Shown: positions 55,564 to 62,796 of the stretch, piece after piece
Numbering within the stretch: position 1 is the stretch's first letter
Layout of the letters: every line of letters begins with the position of its first letter
Assembly: GCF_029891735.1 (NCBI RefSeq)
Contig: NZ_JANQDH010000025.1
Coordinates: 1-62,796, forward strand
DNA length: 62,796 bases
Direction of reading: 5' to 3'
Source of the DNA: Chrysosporum bergii ANA360D
GTDB lineage: Bacteria > Cyanobacteriota > Cyanobacteriia > Cyanobacteriales > Nostocaceae
Notes under the pieces: generated by a model
Seen by the model: only the letters and a program-made list of their open reading frames with translations
The model's database searches: none
Told to the model about the DNA's origin: nothing
Position numbers and translations under genes: made by a program

Positions 55564-56559
55564 TTAATATCTACTTCCTTGGCATACTTGGCAAAGTTGT
55601 ATAACTTTAGTTTGAAGTGTAGATACTTCTGTAGCCCCTTGTTTGAGGCTAACTTCTAACTCTAGTAGTAGTGGTAGACAGGAAATTAGTTGCTGCATAG
55701 AAAGCGATTTGACTTCTTGCTGCAAAAAGTAAATCCGTTTTGGGTTATTAACTTCGGCTAATTTGGCTATATCTTGAGGATTGCGTTCCCCGCTTTCCAT
55801 AGCAGCCTTCACCAACAACCAGGTACGAAATTGACCTATGAGAGTAGCTACTATCCTCAATCCCGGTTCTGCCGCAGTGATCAGATCAGCTAAAATGGAT
55901 AAGGCTTTAGCCGTATCTCCCATTCTAATTGCTGCTGCCAATTGTAAACTATTTTGAGTAGTATTTCTGACTAATTGGGTAATGGTATCTACGTCTAATG
56001 GCTTATTTCTATCAGATGCGTAAAGCCGTAGTTTTTCCATTTCATTGTAGAGAAGCCTTGTATCATTGCCCACAGCTTCGGCTAAAATTTCTGCACCCTG
56101 GGAAGTCAATTTCACTCCCATGACTTGAGCAACTTGATTAACAGACTCCACCAGTAATTCTGTTTTCCAGGGGGGGACGAGAGGAAATTCCCGAAATTCA
56201 TCGGCGCATTTTTTCAGTAATTTTGTTGATTTCAGGCGTTCGTCTGGTTTGTTGCGGGTGGTGAGTAATAACCAGGAGTTATCGGGAATCACTGATACAG
56301 TTCGCGTTAGTTCTGCTAAGACATTTTCTGGACATTGCTGACATAGGTTAGTATTGACCAGCCATACCAACCTCCCCCCAGCGCCAAAGGGTGGTGTCAT
56401 AACTTGGTTTAAACCCGTAATTGCTGCATCAGCTTGATCGGGGGATAGGGATGTATAATTAAAACTAGTCCAGAGAGGATCAAGGATGCGATCGCGCAGG
56501 GTGGTAACTGCTTTTTCCATAGCAAAATCATCCTCTCCCCAGTATAAATAAATTGGCAT
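55564..56559 (-). CDS. holA: DNA polymerase III delta subunit
   Basis: The 331-aa delta subunit opens the beta clamp in the clamp loader. It starts MPIYLYWGEDDFAMEKAV, the family's usual beginning, at ATG 56559; the frame continues 15 codons upstream. The AAA-like domain is followed by the helical collar (LAEAVGNDTRLLYNEMEKLR, LQLAAAIRMGDTAKALSILA). It converges with the DUF4168 gene and is divergent from the ureidoglycolate lyase gene. Confidence 0.9.
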   Translation of the reverse strand: MPIYLYWGEDDFAMEKAVTTLRDRILDPLWTSFNYTSLSPDQADAAITGLNQVMTPPFGAGGRLVWLVNTNLCQQCPENVLAELTRTVSVIPDNSWLLLTTRNKPDERLKSTKLLKKCADEFREFPLVPPWKTELLVESVNQVAQVMGVKLTSQGAEILAEAVGNDTRLLYNEMEKLRLYASDRNKPLDVDTITQLVRNTTQNSLQLAAAIRMGDTAKALSILADLITAAEPGLRIVATLIGQFRTWLLVKAAMESGERNPQDIAKLAEVNNPKRIYFLQQEVKSLSMQQLISCLPLLLELEVSLKQGATEVSTLQTKVIQLCQVCQGSRY

Positions 56560-56629
56560 AGATTCAATTAATAGAAGAAGATTATATCCTAGAATTAGCC
56601 ACATACTAATATAAATATCAGCAGTCAGA

Positions 56630-57139
56630 ATGATGAGTACATTACAAACAGTGCAACAGTTACCCGCTAAATGGATAACACCAGAAAATTTCCGCCCTTA
56701 TGGACAAGTAATCTTTGCTTGTGAAGATGGTAAAAACTTTGACGTAGAAGATGCCCAATTAAACTTACAAAATGGCACACCACGATTTTATATTATGCGG
56801 CTACAACAGCGCGGACGCAAGTTTGCTAAAATTACCCGTCATCTGCAATGTACTCAATGTTTAGGTTCTTTGGCGGGAAAAGATTGGTTAATTGCCGTTT
56901 GTCCTCCTCATAATCATTTGAGTGAACCCATCTTAGAAGAAATTGCTGCTTTCCGCATCCCCGGAAACTGCTTTATCAAACTAAATCAGGGTACTTGGCA
57001 CGCAGGTCCGTATTTTGAGTATGAGGTAGTAGATTTTTATAATTTAGAACTTGCCGATACTAATATAGTGGATCATTTCACCCATGATTTTATCAAAAGC
57101 CATAAATTAGAGTTTGAGATCAGCCATAGCATTTCTTAA
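56630..57139 (+). CDS. Ureidoglycolate lyase-like protein
   Basis: The 169-aa cupin-like protein resembles AllA, which splits ureidoglycolate into glyoxylate and urea in purine breakdown. Seen are ITPENFRPYGQVIF, QCLGSLAGKDWLIAVCPP and NQGTWHAGPYFEYEVVDFYN. No other allantoin genes are adjacent, so the role in this organism is uncertain. The ATG is ATGATG at 56630 or 56633. Confidence 0.82.
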   Translation: MMSTLQTVQQLPAKWITPENFRPYGQVIFACEDGKNFDVEDAQLNLQNGTPRFYIMRLQQRGRKFAKITRHLQCTQCLGSLAGKDWLIAVCPPHNHLSEPILEEIAAFRIPGNCFIKLNQGTWHAGPYFEYEVVDFYNLELADTNIVDHFTHDFIKSHKLEFEISHSIS

Positions 57140-57179
57140 ACGCGTGAGATACAAATGTAAATTATCGTCTTGTATTGCG

Positions 57180-57196
57180 GCGGGCATCTTGCCCGC
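57180..57196. repeat. GCATCTTGC-family hairpin, copy 4
   Basis: GCGGGCA (57180-57186), loop TCT, TGCCCGC (57190-57196). The same loop and core as copy 1, but a fully compensated different stem. Confidence 0.65.
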
Positions 57197-57241
57197 TAAT
57201 GATGTAGCTCGATTGGGCAAAATTCGCTATAATTAAGTTAA

Positions 57242-57571
57242 TTAAGATGGAAATAAACAGAATAAATTTTGCTCACAAAAACCCCTGGTATATAAATAAC
57301 TAAAATAATATGAAACACTGACGGCAAACATAGCTAACATGACTGGAATTACAGTCCTAAATTCTATTTGACGTTTATTGATTATTTCCCATAAACACAT
57401 GACAACAATTACAGGCCAGAAAATAGTGGTGATAACAAACATCACAAAAGATAAAAATTTATCTTCTGGACTATCCGTAGGATGACGCAGTGAAAATTTG
57501 AGCCAATTGGTGAAAAAATAGCAGGTCATCAGGAAATAGCTAATCAGTAAAGTTAATTGCATCTGATTCAT
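57242..57571 (-). CDS. Small membrane protein of unknown function
   Basis: A 109-aa protein with three predicted transmembrane helices (LTLLISYFLMTCYFFTNWL; FLSFVMFVITTIFWPVIVVM; VIPVMLAMFAVSVSYYFSYL). ATG 57571 is followed by QMQLTLL. No family is recognised. It stands alone between an AllA-like gene and a LabA-like gene. Confidence 0.6.
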   Translation of the reverse strand: MNQMQLTLLISYFLMTCYFFTNWLKFSLRHPTDSPEDKFLSFVMFVITTIFWPVIVVMCLWEIINKRQIEFRTVIPVMLAMFAVSVSYYFSYLYTRGFCEQNLFCLFPS

Positions 57572-57968
57572 TTTTCACACTCCTTATGATTAATTGTACA
57601 ATTTTTTCCCTCAGTAATCCAGATATGTGTAATTATTTGGATTGTTTTCTTTCTGATGTTACCCTAATATTCTTTAATTCATAAATATGAACGCAGCAAA
57701 TTTCTTGATATCCGTTCAGCCATAGACTTAGTGCGACACAGTTATCGGTTTAAGTTACTCCCATAGTTGGTCTTCTTTTCATTATTGAAGCTCAAAATTG
57801 AATTGGTGGCAATTATGACAAATTTTTAATTAGACTTATTTACCTTAATTCATCCTGGTGGTCATTGTCGCAGGGGTTTAACCCCTAGTAAACCGATATA
57901 CAACAATTACTATTATCAATGGGCCAGAATGGGCAAAAAATACGCAGAGTAATTCCTTCTATGTAAAC
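57572..57968. other. Intergenic region, little recognised
   Basis: About 400 bp with a short palindrome AGGGGTTTAACCCCT (57872-57886) and no ORF. It holds the promoter of the 57.2-kb membrane protein gene. Confidence 0.5.
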
Positions 57969-58679
57969 TTACAGCTTAGAATTGGAAAGCGCCCGATAAC
58001 TATAGCCAAGATGGGAATCTTTCTGAATGTACTGTTTAATTCGATCAAGGTCAAGAAATTCGTCAGCGACATCAATCAAACTATCACTGGTCATAGTGCG
58101 TAAACTCACAACTTCAACGCGAGAACCAGTACTGGTCACAGCATTAACAGCATAAGCTAAATCTCCATCTCCACTAACTAAGATTGCTGTGTCATAATAA
58201 GGAGCTAAAGTAATCATATCTACAGCAATTTCTACATTCAAATTGTGTTTTTTGCTATGGTCTGTTAGCTGAACTTCTTTGCTAACTACACGGTAACCAT
58301 TACGACGCATCCAAAACAAAAAACCTTGTTGCTTTTCATTAGCGCGAGAACGTGTAGCATTTGGTTTTGATGTATCTACAGCAGTGTAAAAGAAAGCACG
58401 CAACAACCGAGAACCCCCAGTTAAATGACAAAGCAATTTTAGATAGTCGATTTCAATACCCAGTTGTAAAGCTGTCTGAAATAGACTTACCCCATCAATA
58501 AAAATGGCTACTCGACCACGATTTTTATCTTTGAAGGAGGAACTATAAGATAAAGGCTGTCGTTTCTGAAGATTTCCATCTTTGGTACTATTGTTTATCA
58601 AGTTTTTTCTTGGTAAATTAGGTTCTTCCTCCGGGCGTTGATAGACATTTTCTGCTTTGGTAAAATTAGTACTACTCAT
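57969..58679 (-). CDS. NYN-domain protein, LabA-like
   Basis: The 236-aa protein has a PIN-like NYN domain (about 55-220), with VAIFIDGVSLFQTALQLGI at the start, VEIAVDMITLAPYYDTAILV and SGDGDLAYAVNAVTSTG, and conserved Asp residues that bind Mg in related nucleases. The LabA group was named for a clock-output regulator in Synechococcus; RNA cleavage is possible but not shown. The first 50 residues are a polar tail. The upstream intergenic region is long (754 bp). Confidence 0.85.
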   Translation of the reverse strand: MSSTNFTKAENVYQRPEEEPNLPRKNLINNSTKDGNLQKRQPLSYSSSFKDKNRGRVAIFIDGVSLFQTALQLGIEIDYLKLLCHLTGGSRLLRAFFYTAVDTSKPNATRSRANEKQQGFLFWMRRNGYRVVSKEVQLTDHSKKHNLNVEIAVDMITLAPYYDTAILVSGDGDLAYAVNAVTSTGSRVEVVSLRTMTSDSLIDVADEFLDLDRIKQYIQKDSHLGYSYRALSNSKL

Positions 58680-59184
58680 TGACTCCTCTAGATTTTAAAT
58701 CTGGAAATGCTCTTGGCTAAATTGTCAATAGGTCATTTTGCGGATGAATCATCCTAGTACAGCACGGCGTAAATAAAGATACCATTTAGCCGCCAATACA
58801 GTAAATTTTTGGTAATTGTAGAGATTCCCAAATATAACGCCCCAAAAAACTATTAACTTTTGTCAGGGCTGGTTTTACGCAATCTTTCCACTGCTATAAG
58901 CAGGCTATTCATTACCTGCTTCTCATCCCCATAAGTTGAACTCAGGAAGCAATAACTTGGGTGAAAGCAGCTTGCTGTGAGGATAGAAGTAAAGGTGAGC
59001 CTTTGGCACATATTTCTATTGTACATCTCTATTCAAAAATCCTTCATTAAGCCAATCTTTGTATATTGACCTGGTGATATTTAGAACTAAAAATGTTTGT
59101 AGATTTTTCCATTAACTCTGCTGTCTCTGAGATCCCTTGACCATCAGCCCATATTCACACAAGATATTTTATACTGAATGACCA

Positions 59185-59237
59185 TAAAAAATCAAAAAAA
59201 GACCCCCAGCAGCCATACAGCTAACTGAGGGGTTCTG
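59185..59237 (-). terminator. Intrinsic terminator on minus strand
   Basis: On the minus strand ACCCC-(T)-CAG-TT-AGC pairs with GCT-G-CTG-GGGGT around TGTATG, followed by CTTTTTTTGATTTTTT. The strong stem and U-run are convincing. The transcript it ends may be the CCA gene mRNA or a separate small RNA. Confidence 0.7.
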
Positions 59238-59320
59238 CAAGCAAGTTGGTGTCGTCGCACAAAGATATTCGCGCCCATCACAATACCAACCCCACTATGA
59301 AAAAATGTGCCAAATTGCCA
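59199..59320 (-). ncRNA. Candidate small RNA upstream of the terminator
   Basis: A TATGAT box in AATATGATATC (about 59331) could be a -10 element for a transcript of about 120 nt ending at the terminator. No clear -35 element and no known sRNA family is recognised. The evidence is limited to a possible promoter box plus a terminator in a large gap. Confidence 0.3.
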
Positions 59321-59433
59321 AATAGAGATATCATATTAGGGAAATTTTGTGAAGATAGTTTACGCTGATAGTTAATAGCTTTACAGATATCAAAACATCA
59401 TCAACACCCAAGAAAAATGATAAGTAAAAATGC

Positions 59434-60711
59434 TTAGTCTACCAATAACTGCTGCGCCAAGGCGATCGCTTCTTCTGGAGTGGAAATTTTTTCCTCAGCT
59501 TGAGCTACGGCAATTTCTGTTAATAATTGTCCTAATTTTGGAGAAGGTGAAATATTTAATGCTATGATAAGTTCATCACCACTGACTAGTTTAGTGGGAT
59601 GGGCAACCAGATCATTAGGGTTCAGGTAGCGGCTAATCAACAGTGTGTAGACAGTTAGCAAACTGTCACCAGACATAGCCGATACCAAAGTGTCATCTAC
59701 TAAGGCTAAAACCACAGTAGCCGGAAATACATTTCCCACTTCTTGAAAGAAAAAATACTGCTCTCGTACAGACATATTATCTGATTTAAGTTTCGGTAGC
59801 AGTCTGAGAGCAGTAGTAACAGCTTTAACTTCGGCATCACTATAGGTTAATGCTTTTAACTCTTGTCTGGCAACTTCTGGTTGACAATTAACCAGACAAG
59901 CGAGTTTAGTAACACCTAACCAAGTAGTTTTCACCGTGTGGCGTACACACTGTTGTAGTTCTAAACTCAGTTGCGGCCAATTTCCAGCAATTAAACCCGC
60001 TATTGTGTCCGCCAGGGGGAGTTTTTCCCAGCTTTGGGGGGTGGCGTTGGGGAAGAAAGGCGCAAGTAAATTATTTTCTGCTGCTTTAATCAGCCAAAAG
60101 GTGCCCAGAGAATTTGCTAGTAAATAATTAATTTCTACCCGCACTCGTTCAGGGGCAACTTGTGTGATGTGTGATGCTAAACTTTGAATTGTGGCTTGGG
60201 TAGTTGCTTCAATGGTAAAATTCAGTTGGGCAGCTTGACGGTATGCCCGCATTAATCGCAGGGGGTCATCTTGGAGATTGGCAGGTGACACCATTTTTAT
60301 TATACCACGTTCTAAATCAGCACGCCCTTGTAAGGGGTCGATGATTTCTTGGCTATGGGGATTATAAGCGATCGCGTTAATGGTAAAGTCTCTTCTACCC
60401 AAATCAGCCTCTAAACTCTCTCCTTCCTGTTGGGCAAAATCCACTGTAGCTTGGGGAAATACCACACGGGCAATTTGCCTTTGGGGGTCAAGGAGGACAA
60501 AACCAACATGATAGTGACGAGCGATGGACTGGGCTACCTTTACCGCATCAGATGGAATCACAAAATCTAGATCCCAATATTCACGAGTTCTACCCAAAAG
60601 GGCATCCCGCACTGCACCACCCACCATATAGGCAGGTTGCGGTAACCATTCCCAGCTAAAAGGCCAATTTTCGGGAAGTAAAGTAGGATGTATTGAACCG
60701 CGCATTGTCAT
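59434..60711 (-). CDS. tRNA nucleotidyltransferase/poly(A) polymerase family
   Basis: The protein of about 425 aa is a class II nucleotidyltransferase. It shows AYMVGGAVRDALLGRTREYW, DLDFVI, a template part RRDFTINAIAYNP, PLQGRADLERGII and the RAYRQAAQLNF helix. It adds CCA (or A) to tRNA 3' ends; in cyanobacteria CC- and A-adding activities may be split, so the exact role is open. ATG 60711 is preferred; an in-frame TTG lies 9 bp earlier and another ATG at 60705. Confidence 0.85.
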   Translation of the reverse strand: MTMRGSIHPTLLPENWPFSWEWLPQPAYMVGGAVRDALLGRTREYWDLDFVIPSDAVKVAQSIARHYHVGFVLLDPQRQIARVVFPQATVDFAQQEGESLEADLGRRDFTINAIAYNPHSQEIIDPLQGRADLERGIIKMVSPANLQDDPLRLMRAYRQAAQLNFTIEATTQATIQSLASHITQVAPERVRVEINYLLANSLGTFWLIKAAENNLLAPFFPNATPQSWEKLPLADTIAGLIAGNWPQLSLELQQCVRHTVKTTWLGVTKLACLVNCQPEVARQELKALTYSDAEVKAVTTALRLLPKLKSDNMSVREQYFFFQEVGNVFPATVVLALVDDTLVSAMSGDSLLTVYTLLISRYLNPNDLVAHPTKLVSGDELIIALNISPSPKLGQLLTEIAVAQAEEKISTPEEAIALAQQLLVD

Positions 60712-60796
60712 AAAAATCAACCCAACAACTAGTGATCAAAGTTGTGGCTCTAAGCTACATTAACAATAAAGCAAGGTTTTTGGAGTCAGTTCTATT

Positions 60797-61045
60797 ATGT
60801 GTATTTGTGTGAACTGCCACTATGTAGATAGTTGTCAAACCTACCATGCCGTAGAAGCACAGCATCAACAGCCGCACTTAACAGAAAATCCCATCTTTGA
60901 CCCCAATCAACCCTCCATTAATGTTAATATCCGTACCAAAGAGGATGTGATTGAAATGGAATGGGATGTTGTCGGTTGTCTCAGCTTTAAGCAAGAAATG
61001 GGTAAATGGTCAAAATTACGCCCTGGTGAACTAGTACCCACGTGA
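60797..61045 (+). CDS. ycf34: Ycf34 family protein
   Basis: An 82-aa Cys-rich protein with MCICVNCHYVDSC at the start (Cys2, 4, 7, 13) and DVVGCLSFKQEMGKWSKLRP near the end. Ycf34 binds a 4Fe-4S cluster and influences photosynthetic electron transport in Synechocystis. It is conserved in cyanobacteria and red-lineage plastids. Confidence 0.88.
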   Translation: MCICVNCHYVDSCQTYHAVEAQHQQPHLTENPIFDPNQPSINVNIRTKEDVIEMEWDVVGCLSFKQEMGKWSKLRPGELVPT

Positions 61046-61078
61046 TCAAAGATAATTATTGTTTTATATTGAAGGCGG

Positions 61079-61100
61079 CTACTACTATTTGCCGTAGTAG
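61079..61100. repeat. Hairpin between ycf34 and tsaB
   Basis: CTACTAC (61079-61085) pairs with GTAGTAG (61094-61100) across an 8-nt loop. No T-run follows directly. Confidence 0.4.
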
Positions 61101-61169
61101 TCGTAAATTTGATATAAAAGTAAACACTTTGATTTACGCCCACCTACTCAATACATTTTTTAATTAACC

Positions 61170-61829
61170 TTGACTCAGGAACTAGAACAGTTTGCAGCCG
61201 GAAAATACGCTTTATCCTTACATACCACCACTCCCGAACTGGGGCTGGCTATTAGTAATTTTGCTGGTGAAGCTCGCTCTCATATTTGGGATTTGGGGCA
61301 CGATTTATCTAGTTACGTACATCAGTATTTAATAGAATTTATCAAACCCCAAACTTGGAGAGATATAGCCTTTATTGCCGTAGCTAAAGGACCAGGTGGT
61401 TTTACAGGTACTCGTATTGGTGTTGTTATTGCCCGCACCTTGGGACAACAGTTAAATATCCCCGTATTTGCTATTTCTACTTTAGCAGCAGTGGCTTGGG
61501 CAGAAAAAGCCAAAAATCCACCAACCCCGGCGGTAGTGGCGGTAGAAATGCCAGGACAACGAGGAAAAGTGTTTGCCGCCATATACCAAATATCTGCTAA
61601 TCACAAGAGCATCAAGGCCTTGTTACCGGAAACTGTGTTTACACCGGAAGCATGGCAAGAAACCTTGGCTAGTTATCAGGGTGAATATCAATTAATTAAG
61701 GCCACATCTGGTTTAGCTGCAACTGTTAACAGTATTTTAGCACTAGCTTATTTAGACTGGCAACAAGGTAAACATCCTGATTGGTTCGAGGCTCTACCAT
61801 ATTATGGGCAGCATCCGGTACAAAATTAA
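61170..61829 (+). CDS. tsaB: tRNA threonylcarbamoyladenosine protein TsaB
   Basis: The 219-aa protein is the TsaB partner of TsaD in tRNA t6A37 synthesis. Its ASKHA-type fold shows YALSLHTTTPELGLAI and the conserved GPGGFTGTRIGVVIARTLGQ, followed by FAISTLAAVAW. The TTG at 61170 is the only plausible start; no clear ribosome-binding site is seen. The stop codon lies at the beginning of an AT-rich tandem repeat. Confidence 0.9.
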   Translation: MTQELEQFAAGKYALSLHTTTPELGLAISNFAGEARSHIWDLGHDLSSYVHQYLIEFIKPQTWRDIAFIAVAKGPGGFTGTRIGVVIARTLGQQLNIPVFAISTLAAVAWAEKAKNPPTPAVVAVEMPGQRGKVFAAIYQISANHKSIKALLPETVFTPEAWQETLASYQGEYQLIKATSGLAATVNSILALAYLDWQQGKHPDWFEALPYYGQHPVQN

Positions 61830-61872
61830 TTATTTTTATTAATTATTTTTATTAATTATTCTTATTAATTAT
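61826..61872. repeat. 13-bp AT-rich tandem repeat at the tsaB stop
   Basis: TTAATTATTTTTA occurs 3.6 times (third unit with one substitution) starting at the tsaB stop codon. Confidence 0.75.
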
Positions 61873-62066
61873 GTTTTAAGCAAACCCTAACTTTGTTATC
61901 AAAAATTAAAGTATGATTTTAAAGTATGATTCCTCATCCCGGAAACACCTTAGATAAATCCAGGACTGAATTAGATAAAACAGGTAAATTAACTGACTCA
62001 TTAGGCAACAAAATTAATTTGTGACGATAGCCAAATTTACCTTTTGACTATGTTAGCAACAGACTA

Positions 62067-62796
62067 ATGTTAGCACAAAGCATGAAAGCTAGATATCAGT
62101 ACAGATTTTACCCCACAGACCAACAGCAACAGAGTTTAGCTCGGTTGTATGGTTGTGTAAGGGTTGTCTGGAATGATGCGCTACATTTCTGTAAGCAATC
62201 TGAAAAGCTGCCAGGGTACAACAAACTCTCAGCGATGTTAACCCAAGCTAAAAAGACTGAAGAAAGAAAATGGCTATCTGATGTTCCTTCAGTGCCATTA
62301 CAACAGTCTCTTAGGCATTTAGATGCTGCTTACAAAAACTTTTTCAATTCCCTTAAAAGCAAGAGAAAAGGTAAAAAGGTTGGGATCCCTAGATTTAAAA
62401 AGAAAACCAACTCACAATCAGCAGAGTTTACTAAGCAGGGGTTTTCGATAAAAGATGGAGTAGTCTACCTAGCCAAAATTGGGAATATCAAACCCATTTG
62501 GTCAAGAGACCTACCATCTCAACCTAGCTCAGTTACAGTGATTAAGGATAGCGCTAACCGTTATTTTCTTAGCTTCGTTGTAGAAGTTGAACCCAATATT
62601 ACTGTTGCCAAAAACCAAAGCATAGGTATTGATTTGGGACTAAAAACTTTTGCGGCAATGAGCAATGGAGAAAAAGTTTTAAGCCCTAGCTACTCAAAAC
62701 ATGACCGGAAGATTCGTAAGTGGCAGAGAAAATTAGCGCGTCAACAAAAAGACTCAAAAAGAAGAAACAATACTCGCATAAAGATAGCTAAACTAC
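62067..62796 (+). CDS. tnpB: TnpB-type transposon nuclease, 3' end outside window
   Basis: The frame is open from ATG 62067 (or ATG 62082, the more usual family start MKARYQYRFYPTDQQQQSLA) to the window edge. It has the N-terminal OrfB HTH-like part (LYGCVRVVWNDALHFCKQSE), PLQQSLRHLDAAYKNFF, and the first RuvC Asp in IGIDLGLKTFAAMS. It differs clearly from the tnpB at 44.6 kb, so it belongs to another IS200/IS605 or IS607-type family. Intactness of the C-terminus cannot be seen. Confidence 0.85.
   Translation, partial: MLAQSMKARYQYRFYPTDQQQQSLARLYGCVRVVWNDALHFCKQSEKLPGYNKLSAMLTQAKKTEERKWLSDVPSVPLQQSLRHLDAAYKNFFNSLKSKRKGKKVGIPRFKKKTNSQSAEFTKQGFSIKDGVVYLAKIGNIKPIWSRDLPSQPSSVTVIKDSANRYFLSFVVEVEPNITVAKNQSIGIDLGLKTFAAMSNGEKVLSPSYSKHDRKIRKWQRKLARQQKDSKRRNNTRIKIAKL

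Larger units (their letters stand above)
58680..59433. other. Long intergenic region, possible small RNA
   Basis: This 754-bp stretch is the longest gap. It holds the labA-like promoter on its left and a strong minus-strand terminator at about 59.2 kb, 197 bp past the end of the CCA gene. This suggests a transcript in between (see 59199-59320). No tRNA structure was found. Confidence 0.5.

Noticed and set aside
58680-59433. tRNA or tmRNA gene in the long gap
   Set aside because: No cloverleaf, T-loop consensus or CCA-type acceptor pairing could be found by eye.

Overview
The window is chromosomal DNA from a cyanobacterium, most likely a filamentous heterocyst-former (Nostocales). The signs are many HIP1 octamers (GCGATCGC), heptanucleotide tandem repeats (STRRs), a split ATP synthase operon holding only the beta and epsilon genes, and cyanobacterial or plastid lineage genes (ycf34, lrtA, DUF1824, DUF4168, a GUN4-fused kinase). 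Both ends run into transposase genes and an IS200/IS605-type element lies in the middle, so the window mixes housekeeping and accessory DNA. The species cannot be fixed from sequence alone.

Region 1 (1-8.3 kb): an IS701-like transposase start, a CHAT-protease protein of the filamentous haemagglutinin type that has lost its N-terminus, a DUF928/TPR secreted protein, and a STAND NTPase (NB-ARC) with 14 WD40 repeats. Region 2 (8.3-15.8 kb): a five-gene minus-strand operon made of an MBL-fold hydrolase, an unrecognised 400-aa protein, an alpha/alpha-toroid (terpene cyclase-like) protein, a zinc-less MDR oxidoreductase and a lanthipeptide LanM dehydratase with no LanC cyclase domain. Region 3 (16.4-29.1 kb): a Ser/Thr kinase with zinc ribbon and GUN4 domain, an FHA-GAF protein, a ParA/MinD-like ATPase, and a plus-strand operon for NHLP-type peptide export (DUF7005 metallopeptidase-like protein, double cyclic-nucleotide-binding protein, HlyD-like adaptor, C39-peptidase ABC transporter, second ABC transporter). 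Regions 2 and 3 together look like a peptide maturation and export island with phospho-signalling genes embedded in it. No precursor peptide is visible, and this is the best candidate for an undescribed system.

Region 4 (29.4-34.7 kb): a DUF1400 alpha/beta hydrolase, three tandem DUF2382 proteins (two with PRC-barrels), a DUF4870 membrane protein and a small conserved protein. Region 5 (34.8-40.6 kb): central metabolism, with gap1, tal and ackA on plus facing atpC-atpD on minus. Region 6 (41-49 kb): a DUF29 protein, a PLD-like lipoprotein with an inserted EF-hand, a cysteine desulfurase whose tail is supplied by an IS200/IS605 left end, tnpB, an XPB-Bax1 helicase/nuclease pair and a CcmS-like protein. 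Region 7 (49-62 kb): mostly housekeeping genes (prohibitin, DUF1824, ABC-F, PrxQ, LrtA, LipB, DUF4168, HolA, AllA-like, LabA-like NYN, CCA-adding enzyme family, Ycf34, TsaB), ending in a tnpB that runs off the window.

No rRNA, tRNA or CRISPR array was found by eye. Non-coding features of note are a family of GCATCTTGC-core hairpins whose stems co-vary, a repeat-packed stretch at 15.8-16.2 kb, and a probable intrinsic terminator with a possible small RNA at 59.2 kb.
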